This document shows, one piece after another, positions 26,645 through 35,166 of a stretch of DNA of 64,000 nucleotides. The DNA lies in assembly GCF_023715685.1 (NCBI RefSeq), contig NZ_JAMBOQ010000003.1:744001-808000 (forward strand), written 5' to 3'. The notes under the pieces were generated by a model that searched no databases, had not been told where the DNA came from, and saw only the letters and a program-made list of their open reading frames with translations. The position numbers and the translations under genes are program-made. Source of the stretch: Priestia aryabhattai (GTDB lineage Bacteria > Bacillota > Bacilli > Bacillales > Bacillaceae_H). The stretch's first letter is position 1; the number at the start of each line of letters is the position of its first letter.

Positions 26645-26893
26645 ATGAGCAAATGTAATTTAGACCACTCAATAGAAGATGTACAGCAGAAGTTTAATTC
26701 GCAGTCAAAATGGCTGCCAGAAGATGTTCGCTTGTTATTTCATGAGTTTATCGTACGAAATCCTTCGCAAACAACATTAAACGAGATGTTTCATTTGTTG
26801 AAGAAATATGATTTGGTCGACGAACAAGAAAGAAAAGAGCGAGATCGAAAAATCAAATGGCTGATATTAAATAAAGAAGATACGAAAGCTTAA
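26645..26893 (+). CDS. Hypothetical small protein
   Basis: 82 residues, soluble, helical and strongly charged at the C-terminus (DEQERKERDRKIKWLILNKED). I do not recognise a family. It begins 51 bases after the thioesterase behind GGGGAGGAAAAGG, so it is probably co-transcribed with it, and is followed by a strong terminator. Confidence 0.7.
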   Translation: MSKCNLDHSIEDVQQKFNSQSKWLPEDVRLLFHEFIVRNPSQTTLNEMFHLLKKYDLVDEQERKERDRKIKWLILNKEDTKA

Positions 26894-26942
26894 CTTTTTA
26901 AAGTGAGATAGATTAAGCGAATTGAAGGGATTTGAAACACTT

Positions 26943-26977
26943 AAAAAAACAGATTCTAAAAAAGAATCTGTTTTTTT
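26943..26977. terminator. Bidirectional terminator
   Basis: AAAAAAACAGATTC and GAATCTGTTTTTTT form a 14-bp perfect stem with runs of T on both strands, between the small gene and the convergent zwf. Confidence 0.88.
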
Positions 26978-27012
26978 AACGAGATTAGAAGTAATCTAGG
27001 ATAATTGTAAAA

Positions 27013-28527
27013 CTACCACCACTTAAATCCGTCTTCTTTTAACAGTTGATTTGAAGCTGCTGGTCCCATCGTACCTGCAGGATAAAAATGAAGAGGAAAG
27101 TGTTCATCGTTAAAAGCTTCTAAAATAGGTTGAACCCATTTCCAAGATAATTCAACTTCTTCCCAATGAGCAAAAAATGTGGAGTCTCCCTGTAAAGCAT
27201 CGAATAACAACAGTTCATAAGCTTCGGGTACTTCTCTTTGATTTGTTGAGAAATTGATAAAAATAGGTTCGATTTTATTATCATTCAAAGGATTTTTGCT
27301 GTTTAATTGCAGTGAGATACCTTCATTTGGGCTGATTTCGACAACTAAAAGGTTAGGGATGGCTTCTTCGTTTGTATAAAGATCTTTTAAAGGATTTTTA
27401 AATTCAATGACGATACGCGTGCATTTTTCACTCATTCTTTTTCCTGTGCGAAGATAGAAGGGCACTCCTTTCCAAAGCTCATGATCAATCCATACCCGGA
27501 CTGCTATAAATGTGTCATTAACTGAAAAAACATTGATGCCGAGCTCTTCTTTATACCCTATAACTGAACAATCTTGGATTTTCCCCGCTTCGTATTGACC
27601 TCTTATGACGTTTGAATGGATAGACTCTTTTTGTAGAGGACGAAGGCTTTCCATAATTTTTATCTTTTCTTGGCGGATTTTTGCAATATTAAGCGTCTTT
27701 GGCGGCTGCATGGCAGTCATCATAAGCATTTGAAGCATATGGTTTTGGAACATATCCCTAATCGCACCGGACTGATCATAGTAATGCGATCTTTCTTCTA
27801 CACCAACTGTTTCGCTAGCTGTAATCTGAACATTTGCAACGTAGTGATGATTCCATAATGCTTGTAAAATAGGGTTTGCAGATGCTAAAGCTTCCAGGTT
27901 TTGAATCATCGGTTTTCCAAGATAGTGGTCGATACGATAAATCTCTTCCTCTTTGAACGTTTCAGTAAGCTTTTGATTTAACACTTGGGCAGATTGTAAA
28001 TCGTGTCCGAAAGGCTTTTCGATAATAAGACGTTTCCAGCCTTTTGTAGACCCTAATTCGCCTCTATTGATATTTGAAGCAATAACATCTACAAATTCAG
28101 GAGCCACTGATAAATAGAAAAGACGATTTTCAGGAATATTTAATTCTGCTTCGCCTTCTTGAATGGCATGAAGCAACTGTTCATACCCGTCACTATTGGT
28201 AACATCCATTTTATGATAGCGAACTGTCTTAAGAAATTCTTTTACCCTAGACTTGCCTTGTCTAAAGCGCCTTGAAAAGGTCTTTACTGATTCTTCTACG
28301 TATGTTTGAAAGGCATCATCAGACCAGTTGCTTCTACCAGTACCAACAATAGAAAAGGAAGGAGGCAGCTTTTTATCTAAAAATAAATTATATAACGCAG
28401 GAAAAATTTTTCTTTTAGCCAAATCTCCTGTTGCTCCAAATAAGATAAAGGTCATGGAATCCACTTCTAACGCTTGTGGTGAATGAGACTTGAGACAATT
28501 ATCACGTGAACGAGCTACACTGCCCAA
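27013..28527 (-). CDS. zwf: Glucose-6-phosphate 1-dehydrogenase
   Basis: 504-residue cytoplasmic enzyme of the oxidative pentose phosphate pathway, oxidising glucose-6-phosphate with NADP. Nucleotide motif FGATGDLAKRK at residues 30-40, active-site RIDHYLGK near residue 195, substrate loop IEKPFGHD. It starts with TTG seven bases after AAAGGAGG, giving about 24 residues before the dehydrogenase fold; an internal ATG (MTFILFG) has no site. It is divergent from hxlR, and a motif shared with the hxlA promoter lies in between, so formaldehyde-linked control is conceivable. gnd is not in the window. Confidence 0.93.
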   Translation of the reverse strand: MGSVARSRDNCLKSHSPQALEVDSMTFILFGATGDLAKRKIFPALYNLFLDKKLPPSFSIVGTGRSNWSDDAFQTYVEESVKTFSRRFRQGKSRVKEFLKTVRYHKMDVTNSDGYEQLLHAIQEGEAELNIPENRLFYLSVAPEFVDVIASNINRGELGSTKGWKRLIIEKPFGHDLQSAQVLNQKLTETFKEEEIYRIDHYLGKPMIQNLEALASANPILQALWNHHYVANVQITASETVGVEERSHYYDQSGAIRDMFQNHMLQMLMMTAMQPPKTLNIAKIRQEKIKIMESLRPLQKESIHSNVIRGQYEAGKIQDCSVIGYKEELGINVFSVNDTFIAVRVWIDHELWKGVPFYLRTGKRMSEKCTRIVIEFKNPLKDLYTNEEAIPNLLVVEISPNEGISLQLNSKNPLNDNKIEPIFINFSTNQREVPEAYELLLFDALQGDSTFFAHWEEVELSWKWVQPILEAFNDEHFPLHFYPAGTMGPAASNQLLKEDGFKWW

Positions 28528-28620
28528 TTGATCTCCTCCTTTATTTTAACGATCTATTGCAGCGAATATAGTCTTTTACCATCTTTACAGATTACAGTAT
28601 AGCAGGTACAATTTTCCTTT

Positions 28621-28653
28621 ATAAGTAGGCACTTTATTTTCATATAGTGTCTA
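28621..28653 (-). promoter_or_regulatory. Candidate HxlR binding site upstream of hxlR
   Basis: Read on the minus strand this contains ACTATATG, five bases, then AAAGTGCCTACTT. The same arrangement occurs upstream of hxlA, with 25 of 33 positions identical. It lies between hxlR and zwf. Confidence 0.65.
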
Positions 28654-28691
28654 AAACTATACTATTATGCATAAAAAGGGAGGAAAAAGGA

Positions 28692-29057
28692 TTGAGCAGA
28701 CTTTTTAGCAAAACGTTTAACTGTGAAAAGGAATTAACATTGACGATTATTGGAGGCAAGTGGAAAATGTTGATTATGTGGCATCTAGGAAAAGAAGGGA
28801 CGAAACGATTTGGTGAGTTAAAGTCTATGATACCGGGAATTACTCAGCGAATGTTAGTAAGTCAGCTGCGAGAATTAGAAGAAGATCAAATCGTTCACCG
28901 AAAAGTCTATCCGGTTGTACCTCCAAAAGTTGAATATTCCTTGACTGAACACGGGAGAAGTTTGATGCCAATTCTTGAGGCCATGGACGAGTGGGGAAAA
29001 AATTATATGGAAATCGTCATAGACCCTGAAATGAATAATTCCACACATATGGGATAA
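28692..29057 (+). CDS. hxlR: HxlR-type transcriptional activator
   Basis: 121-residue winged-helix regulator, nearly the same length as B. subtilis HxlR (120). [25 protein letters not shown] is the family start (read in pieces), with the recognition region [21 protein letters not shown] and wing [14 protein letters not shown]. HxlR activates hxlAB when formaldehyde is present. TTG start follows GGGAGG by eight bases; an upstream in-frame ATG at 28647 has no site. It stands directly before hxlA, as in B. subtilis where hxlR neighbours hxlAB. Confidence 0.88.
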   Translation: MSRLFSKTFNCEKELTLTIIGGKWKMLIMWHLGKEGTKRFGELKSMIPGITQRMLVSQLRELEEDQIVHRKVYPVVPPKVEYSLTEHGRSLMPILEAMDEWGKNYMEIVIDPEMNNSTHMG

Positions 29058-29157
29058 AATCTTTCGTTGTGAAGACTATAAAACCGCCTCTGTTATTCAG
29101 AATTTTCTGAAATAAACACAGGTGATAAGCTGTGCTGAAACGGCTATAGTATATTTT

Positions 29158-29190
29158 TAGTGACTATATGTTTTAAAAGTGCCTACTTTT
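29158..29190 (+). promoter_or_regulatory. Candidate HxlR binding site upstream of hxlA
   Basis: ACTATATG and AAAGTGCCTACTT, spaced as in the copy upstream of hxlR but on the opposite strand. It ends about 70 bases before the hxlA start, as suits an activator site. Confidence 0.68.
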
Positions 29191-29260
29191 TTTTTGAAAG
29201 TGACGGCTTTACAATGAATTCATGCTAGACAACCCCATTTAATGAAGGAGTGAAGTAGGT

Positions 29261-29902
29261 ATGGAACTTCAATTAGCATTGGATCTTGTAAATATTTCAG
29301 AGGCAAAAGAAGTAGTGCAGGAGGTTCAAGAGTATATCGATATTGTAGAAATTGGTACTCCAGTTGTGATTAACGAAGGGCTAAAAGCAGTCAAAGAAAT
29401 CAAGGAAGCATTTCCGTCTTTAAAGGTATTAGCTGATTTGAAAATCATGGATGCAGGTGCTTATGAAGTAATGAAAGCTTCTGAAGCGGGTGCTAGTATT
29501 ATTACCATCCTTGGCGCTACTGACGATTCGACTATAAAAGGCGCTGTAGAAGAGGCCAAAAAACAAGGAACGCAAATTCTTGTTGATATGATTAATGTAA
29601 AAAACCTTGAACAACGTGCAAAAGAAGTAGATGCACTCGGTGTTGACTATATTTGTGTACACACAGGATATGATCTTCAAGCCGAAGGAGAAACACCGTT
29701 TGAGCAGCTTCAAACGATTAAACGAGTTGTGAAAAATGCAAAAACAGCAGTGGCAGGAGGCATTAAACTGAATACACTTCCAGAAGTTGTGCAGTCACAG
29801 CCTGATCTTGTGATTGTAGGCGGGGGTATTACAAGTGAAAAAGACAAAAGAAACGTTGCAGAGGAAATGAAAAAATTAGTAAAGCAAGCAACTTTGGTCT
29901 AA
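29261..29902 (+). CDS. hxlA: 3-hexulose-6-phosphate synthase
   Basis: 213-residue enzyme condensing formaldehyde with ribulose-5-phosphate to D-arabino-3-hexulose-6-phosphate, the entry step of the ribulose monophosphate pathway. OMP-decarboxylase-type barrel: LQLALDLVN at strand 1, VLADLKIMDAG (catalytic Asp-Lys-Asp set) near residue 60, CVHTGYDLQ and VAGGIKLNTLPE, VIVGGGITS phosphate loop. ATG follows AAGGAGTG. The isomerase hxlB, normally just downstream, is absent; a terminator follows instead. The neighbouring betaine demethylation genes are a formaldehyde source. Confidence 0.9.
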   Translation: MELQLALDLVNISEAKEVVQEVQEYIDIVEIGTPVVINEGLKAVKEIKEAFPSLKVLADLKIMDAGAYEVMKASEAGASIITILGATDDSTIKGAVEEAKKQGTQILVDMINVKNLEQRAKEVDALGVDYICVHTGYDLQAEGETPFEQLQTIKRVVKNAKTAVAGGIKLNTLPEVVQSQPDLVIVGGGITSEKDKRNVAEEMKKLVKQATLV

Positions 29903-29960
29903 AAAATAAGCAAAAGTATTCAAACGTTCAAAATCAATTGATCGGTAAATGATTTAAAAA

Positions 29961-29993
29961 GAAGATAGCTAATTTATTTTAGCTATCTTCTTT
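29961..29993 (+). terminator. Terminator after hxlA
   Basis: GAAGATAGCTA and TAGCTATCTTC form an 11-bp stem with an eight-base loop and TTT tail. Confidence 0.8.
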
Positions 29994-30262
29994 CCGCAAT
30001 TTTTATTATAACCATTCATTGATAAGAGCCATTTTGATAGATACCCAGCTTTTTAAACATTCTTTATTTTAAAGAAAGAATGAAGATTTTTCTGGAATTT
30101 TAAAGTTAAGAAACCGTTATCCGAACATTGGCGAAAGATAGTGCAAAAAAATCTATGTCACACTTTTTAACAAAATACTTTGAAAATTATGAAAATTAAA
30201 AATATAATTAACTATCGACAATATTTAACATCTTTGAATTAAAAAAAGGAGGGAGACATGAA
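29994..30262 (+). promoter_or_regulatory. Promoter region of the betaine-degradation cluster
   Basis: TTGAAA (30180) and TATAAT (30203) are separated by 17 bases, a near-ideal sigma-A promoter about 50 bases before the first gene. CATTCTTT (30058) and AAAGAATG (30075) form an inverted pair further up that could be an operator. No copy of the HxlR-type motif is present here. Confidence 0.65.
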
Positions 30263-32689
30263 GTGATGGAGCATAAGAGAATAGTAGTGATAGGAGCTGG
30301 AATTATCGGGTGCAGCATTGCCTATTATTTAAGTAAAATGGGGCAACGAAACATAACAGTGATTGAGCAAGGCCCTTTGTTTGAAACGGGAGGATCTACT
30401 TCTCACGCTCCAGGGCTTGTATTTCAGCTTAGCTTTTCAAAAATCCTGACAACACTGGCTTCTCAAACAGTCGAAACCTTTAAAGAGTTGAGTACAGATG
30501 AACAGCGCTCTTTTTACCCTGTTGGCAGTTTAGAAGTAGCCCGTACATCCGAGCGATTAGAAGATCTAAAGAGAAAGGCTGGTGTTGCCAGCTCATGGGG
30601 AATTGAAGCTTCTCTTCTTTCACCGCAGGAATGCGCGAAAAAAAATCCGCTGATTTGTCCTGACCGTATTTGCGGAGGTCTCTATGTTCCGTCAGACGGT
30701 ATTGCCAAACCTTTGCATGCTGTTGATAGAATGACTCGTTTTTCTAAAGAGTGCGGCGTAGAGTTTTACGGTCATACAGAAGTGACAAATATTGAAGTAA
30801 CAAATGGTCAAGTAAAAGCAGTGTACACGAGCGCTGGAAAGTTTGAAGCAGATATAATCGTGTGCTGTGCCGGATTCTGGGGGCCTCGCATCGGAGAAAT
30901 GGTAGGTGTAACGATTCCTCTTCAGCCAATGGCTCATCAATATGTGTTTACAAATGATTTACTTGAATTGGATGGAGAAACGGAAGAAGCCGCAACTCCT
31001 CTTATTCGAGACCAGGATAATTCAATTTATTTTCGTCAGGTAGAGAAAGGGCTTGGGATTGGATCATATCAGCATGAGCCGTTTCCAGTCGAACTCAGTG
31101 ACATTACCAAATACGGAGAAACAAAAGAAATGCCGTCTGTCAAACCTTTTACGCCGAAGGATTTTGAAAAGCCATGGGAAGATGCAATGGCATTAATTCC
31201 GGCATTAAAACAAGCGGGAATAAAAAAAGGAATGAACGGTATCTTTTCCTTCACGCCCGATGGGATGCCGTTGCTTGGCGAATCACAAACAGTACAGGGA
31301 TTTTGGGTAGCCGAAGCCATATGGGTAACTCACTCTGCAGGTGTCGCTAAGCAAATGGCTGAATGGATGATGAATGGTGCACCGACTGTGGATTTAGAGC
31401 TATGCGATATTAATCGTTTTGATACGTATGCATGCAGCCCTGCTTATTACAAACAGCGGTCTATTGAAGAGTATGAAGAGGTTTATAGCATTCATCATCC
31501 ATTTATGCAGCGAAAAGTATCGCGAAACATGCGCGTAAGTCCATTTTATATGCGTCAACAAGAACTAAAAGCGTATTTTAACGAAAAAGCAGGGTGGGAG
31601 CAGCCGCAGTGGTATGAAGCTAACTCTTCGCTTATATCAACTTATGAAAAGATGATGGTAATAAGAGATGGGTGGTCCGCTGAATATTGGTCACCAATTA
31701 TTGAAGCTGAACATTTGCATACTCGTCAGCATGCAGCGCTTTACGATACAACAGCAGCAAAGAAAAGGTTAGAAATTAAAGGAGAAGGAGCTCTCCAGTT
31801 TTTACAGAAACTAACGACAGGAAATATAGACATTACAGTAAGTCAAAGCATACGTACATGTATGTTGCATGAGCTAGGCGGCATAAAAGATCAAATAATG
31901 GTTATTCGCAAAGGTATATCAACTTTTTTGATTGTTTGTACAGGGGCTGTAGAAGCAAGCTGGATTCAAAAACACGTGCCTCAAAACGGTCAAGTTGTTT
32001 TTCAAGATGTAACGTCAGGGACATGCAGTGTAGCATTAATCGGCCCTAAAGCTACAGAAGTAATGGAGTCCGTGGTTCAGCGTTCAGACCTTAGTGGCGC
32101 TTGGATTCAAGGGCAAGCGAAAACGCTGTTTATCGAAAATGTTTCAGTTCTTGCTCTGCGTGATTCCTACGGGGAAATGGAGAGCTGGGAATTGATTACT
32201 ACTTTTGATCAAGGCCTGAATTTATGGGATTTATTAATTGAAAAAGGACAGCCTTATCAGCTGATTGCTGGGGGAGACCGAGCTCTTGAAAACCTTCGAA
32301 TTGAATCTCTTTCGTTAAAAAGCGGGAAAGACTTTTGGAGCGAACATCATCCATATGAAGTCAATCTTCATGAAATGGTTGATTTAACAAAACCAGTTTT
32401 TATTGGAAAGGAGGCATTGCTTGATCGTCAGAGAAAAGATTCTGAAACAGTATTGGCAACGCTTATATTAGATGATCCTTCAGCAATAGTAATGGGATAT
32501 GAGCCGGTCTTTTATGGAGAAACGGCCCTCGGATTTGTGACAAGTGCTGGCTATTCATACAGTTTAGGAAAAGGAATTGTACACACCTTATTATCTCAAG
32601 CTGTAAATGAAGAAATGGTCTTAGAAGTTGAATACTTTGGTCAGCGATACAAAGCAAAAATGATGACACACTCCCCAGCGATGGTTTAA
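30263..32689 (+). CDS. Dimethylglycine/sarcosine dehydrogenase-type flavoprotein with GcvT domain
   Basis: 808 residues in two parts. Residues 1-400 are a DAO-type FAD oxidoreductase (VIGAGIIGCSIAYYLS; GGSTSHAPGL with His48 at the covalent-flavin position of dimethylglycine dehydrogenases; MPLLGES near the end). Residues about 430-808 are a GcvT-like folate-binding domain, where the methylene group is passed to tetrahydrofolate or released as formaldehyde. Start GTG follows AAGGAGGG; an ATG one codon later is an alternative. Between hxlA and genes for sarcosine oxidase and a Rieske oxygenase, the best role is dimethylglycine demethylation to sarcosine. Confidence 0.85.
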   Translation: MMEHKRIVVIGAGIIGCSIAYYLSKMGQRNITVIEQGPLFETGGSTSHAPGLVFQLSFSKILTTLASQTVETFKELSTDEQRSFYPVGSLEVARTSERLEDLKRKAGVASSWGIEASLLSPQECAKKNPLICPDRICGGLYVPSDGIAKPLHAVDRMTRFSKECGVEFYGHTEVTNIEVTNGQVKAVYTSAGKFEADIIVCCAGFWGPRIGEMVGVTIPLQPMAHQYVFTNDLLELDGETEEAATPLIRDQDNSIYFRQVEKGLGIGSYQHEPFPVELSDITKYGETKEMPSVKPFTPKDFEKPWEDAMALIPALKQAGIKKGMNGIFSFTPDGMPLLGESQTVQGFWVAEAIWVTHSAGVAKQMAEWMMNGAPTVDLELCDINRFDTYACSPAYYKQRSIEEYEEVYSIHHPFMQRKVSRNMRVSPFYMRQQELKAYFNEKAGWEQPQWYEANSSLISTYEKMMVIRDGWSAEYWSPIIEAEHLHTRQHAALYDTTAAKKRLEIKGEGALQFLQKLTTGNIDITVSQSIRTCMLHELGGIKDQIMVIRKGISTFLIVCTGAVEASWIQKHVPQNGQVVFQDVTSGTCSVALIGPKATEVMESVVQRSDLSGAWIQGQAKTLFIENVSVLALRDSYGEMESWELITTFDQGLNLWDLLIEKGQPYQLIAGGDRALENLRIESLSLKSGKDFWSEHHPYEVNLHEMVDLTKPVFIGKEALLDRQRKDSETVLATLILDDPSAIVMGYEPVFYGETALGFVTSAGYSYSLGKGIVHTLLSQAVNEEMVLEVEYFGQRYKAKMMTHSPAMV

Positions 32690-32719
32690 TCGATAAATCG
32701 AAATGTAGGAGGAATGCAT

Positions 32720-33880
32720 ATGTCAACACATTATGATGTCATTGTTATCGGGTTAGGAGCTATGGGGAGTACAGCTGCTTATCAACTCGCCAAAAAAGGC
32801 CAGCGGGTATTGGGGTTAGAACAGTTCGGTCCCGCCCATGACCTAGGATCGAGTCACGGTGGTTCTAGGATCATTCGGCAGTCGTATTTTGAAGACCCTG
32901 CTTACGTTCCATTATTGCTTCGTGCCTACGAATTGTGGGATGAAATTGAAAGAGAAAGCGGTCAAGAAATTCTTACGGTTACCGGTGGACTTATGATGGG
33001 ACCTCCTGATAGCTTGACGGTCTCTGGAAGTATCGAAAGTTCTAAACAGTGGAATCTTGCGTATGAGATTCTAGAAGCGAAGGATATTTACAAACGGTTT
33101 CCGGTGTTTACACCTTCACCTACTACGATTGCTTTATATGAAGAAAAGGCTGGGTTCGTTAGGCCAGAAGCGAGCGTATATACTCACCTTCTTCAAGCAG
33201 AAAAATACGGAGCTGAGCTTCATTTTTTTGAAGAGGTGGCGTTGTGGGAAGCCCATCCTTCTGGTGAAGGTGTGCGCGTTGTAACAGCTAATGGAGTATA
33301 TGAAGCAGGAAAAATTATTATTTCTGCAGGCGCTTGGGCACCTAATTTATTACAAGAGTTGGGTGTCAGCTTACAGGTAGAGCGTCATGTACAAATGTTT
33401 TTTGAACCAACACAAGGAATAGATGTTTTTTCAGTTGGAAAACAGCCGATTTATATTTGGGAAGCAGATGATTATGTACAATTGTATGGTTTCCCTTCTT
33501 TTGGATTAGGGGCTGAAGGAGCAAAAGTGGCGTTTTTCCGAAAAGGAACAACGTGTACGCCGGAAACGATTGATCGAAATATATATGAAGACGAAGTTAA
33601 TATGATGCGACACTATCTAGCTCAAGGTCTTCCACAGCTTAACGGTCGATTTTTACAAGGGAAAACGTGCATGTATACCAATACACCAGATGAACATTTT
33701 GTCATTTCACTACATCCTGAACATCCTCAAGTAGCGGTTGCAGCAGGGTTTTCTGGACATGGGTTTAAGTTTGCAAGCGTAGTAGGAGAGATTTTAGCAG
33801 ATTTAGTGATAGAGGGGAAAACCAATCACCCGATTGATTTGTTTACTCCGCAGCGATTTGCGACTAATAAAATAGTATAA
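32720..33880 (+). CDS. Monomeric sarcosine oxidase / N-methyl amino-acid oxidase
   Basis: 386-residue flavoprotein of the MSOX/SolA family, producing glycine, formaldehyde and hydrogen peroxide from sarcosine. IGLGAMGSTAAYQLAKKG binds FAD; GSSHGGSRIIRQSY is the family motif; Cys in GKTCMYTNTPDEHFV is at the site of the covalent 8-alpha-S-cysteinyl FAD; AAGFSGHGFKFA completes the flavin site. The ATG at 32720 lies seven bases behind AGGAGG; one two codons earlier is too close. 30 bases after the dehydrogenase gene. N-methyltryptophan oxidase is a close alternative label, but context favours sarcosine. Confidence 0.87.
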   Translation: MSTHYDVIVIGLGAMGSTAAYQLAKKGQRVLGLEQFGPAHDLGSSHGGSRIIRQSYFEDPAYVPLLLRAYELWDEIERESGQEILTVTGGLMMGPPDSLTVSGSIESSKQWNLAYEILEAKDIYKRFPVFTPSPTTIALYEEKAGFVRPEASVYTHLLQAEKYGAELHFFEEVALWEAHPSGEGVRVVTANGVYEAGKIIISAGAWAPNLLQELGVSLQVERHVQMFFEPTQGIDVFSVGKQPIYIWEADDYVQLYGFPSFGLGAEGAKVAFFRKGTTCTPETIDRNIYEDEVNMMRHYLAQGLPQLNGRFLQGKTCMYTNTPDEHFVISLHPEHPQVAVAAGFSGHGFKFASVVGEILADLVIEGKTNHPIDLFTPQRFATNKIV

Positions 33881-33937
33881 ATCGTCGCCACCTGATTCTA
33901 TTTAAATGTTTCTAAAGAAGCGAAGGAGGAATAGTAG

Positions 33938-35086
33938 ATGGTTATGGAACATGGTTTAGTGAATGATAAAGGGAAACTTGAGCCCACATTGAAAGGAGAG
34001 CTGTATACATCCTCGGACATTTTTAAGTTAGAAAAAGATCATATATTTTCTAAATCATGGAGTTTAGTTGCATTTGAATATGAAATAGCAGAACCAGGAC
34101 AATATATTACGACGAGAGTTGAAGGTGAAAATATTCTAATTACTAGAGGGAAAGATCACGTACTGCGTGGGTTCTTGAACGTATGTCGGCATCGAGGAGC
34201 TAAGCTGTGCAGCCAAGCATCCGGTAAAGCAGGCGTCATTCGCTGTCCATATCATTCGTGGAGCTATAGCTTAGATGGTGATTTAGTAGGTGTTCCTAAT
34301 ACAAGCCACTGTCGAGAAGAACTCGTGCATAACGAAAATTACGGGCTAACATCCGTCCACATTGAAGTGTGGCACGGCATGGTTTGGGTTAATTTATCAG
34401 ACAATCCTATATCTGTTGAATATCAGCTAGACACACAAATTTTTGATCGTTTTGGAGAGCTTTATACGTTTGCTAGATATGAAATTCAAAACTTAAAATC
34501 CGCTCACCGTGAAGAATATGAAGTCGAGGCAAACTGGAAGCTTATTGTAGAAAACTTTCAAGAGTGTTATCACTGTTCTTCTATTCACCCTGAACTTACG
34601 GCAACGCTGCCTGAATTTCGTTCGGGAGTCGGCACTCAAAGTTCAGTGGGAGGCGGAGCTAAGTTTGGCGATGAATTAGAAGCTTTTTCAATCAGCGGGA
34701 AAGGAAGCCGTCCTATGTTAAAAGGGCTGCTTCCTGAAGATGACCGCACGTATTTTGGCATTACCGTTCTGCCGCTTGTGTTTATCAATTTAACACCGGA
34801 TCACGTTATTATTCATCGTATTATTCCAATTAGTGCAGAAAGGTCCAAAGTGATTTGCGAATGGTTATTCGACCCAGAAGAAATGGCTAAGCCGAATTTT
34901 GATCCAAAAGATGCCGTGGAATTATTCCACCGCGTTAATTTACAAGACTTTGAAGCGTGTGAGTGGTGTCAAGAAAATATGAGCTCAAAATCTTATAAAG
35001 AAGGAGGTATTTTAGTACCTATCGAACAGCATGTTTATCATTTTTACAACTATGTATTAGAAGCAATCGGTATGAAGATCGAATAG
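33938..35086 (+). CDS. Rieske non-heme iron oxygenase, probable glycine betaine monooxygenase
   Basis: 382-residue oxygenase component. Rieske cluster ligands Cys83-x-His85 (NVCRHRGAKLC) and Cys103-x-x-His106 (RCPYHSWSY); mononuclear iron ligands His212 and His217 in VENFQECYHCSSIHPEL with a further carboxylate in the EACEWCQEN region. Together with the two N-demethylases and an OpuA transporter it fits the GbcA/BmoA step: betaine to dimethylglycine plus formaldehyde. ATG follows AAGGAGGAA by eight bases. Its reductase partner is not in the cluster and must be elsewhere. Carnitine or choline analog oxygenase is less likely. Confidence 0.85.
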   Translation: MVMEHGLVNDKGKLEPTLKGELYTSSDIFKLEKDHIFSKSWSLVAFEYEIAEPGQYITTRVEGENILITRGKDHVLRGFLNVCRHRGAKLCSQASGKAGVIRCPYHSWSYSLDGDLVGVPNTSHCREELVHNENYGLTSVHIEVWHGMVWVNLSDNPISVEYQLDTQIFDRFGELYTFARYEIQNLKSAHREEYEVEANWKLIVENFQECYHCSSIHPELTATLPEFRSGVGTQSSVGGGAKFGDELEAFSISGKGSRPMLKGLLPEDDRTYFGITVLPLVFINLTPDHVIIHRIIPISAERSKVICEWLFDPEEMAKPNFDPKDAVELFHRVNLQDFEACEWCQENMSSKSYKEGGILVPIEQHVYHFYNYVLEAIGMKIE

Positions 35087-35097
35087 TAAATAGAAGC

Positions 35098-35132
35098 GGT
35101 CTGACACGTTATCTCAAGGTGTCAGACCATTT
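35098..35132 (+). terminator. Hairpin between Rieske gene and opuAA
   Basis: GGTCTGACAC and GTGTCAGACC form a 10-bp perfect stem with an 11-base loop, followed by ATTTCT. With so poor a T-tract it more likely attenuates or stabilises than ends transcription. Confidence 0.5.
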
Positions 35133-35166
35133 CTAACAATCTACTTTAAAATAAGGGGGAAATAAA

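Noticed and set aside
30128..30146. Sigma-54-like TTGGC...GTGCA before the betaine cluster
   Set aside because: Eleven bases separate GG and GC instead of the required ten, and a near-perfect sigma-A promoter lies downstream.
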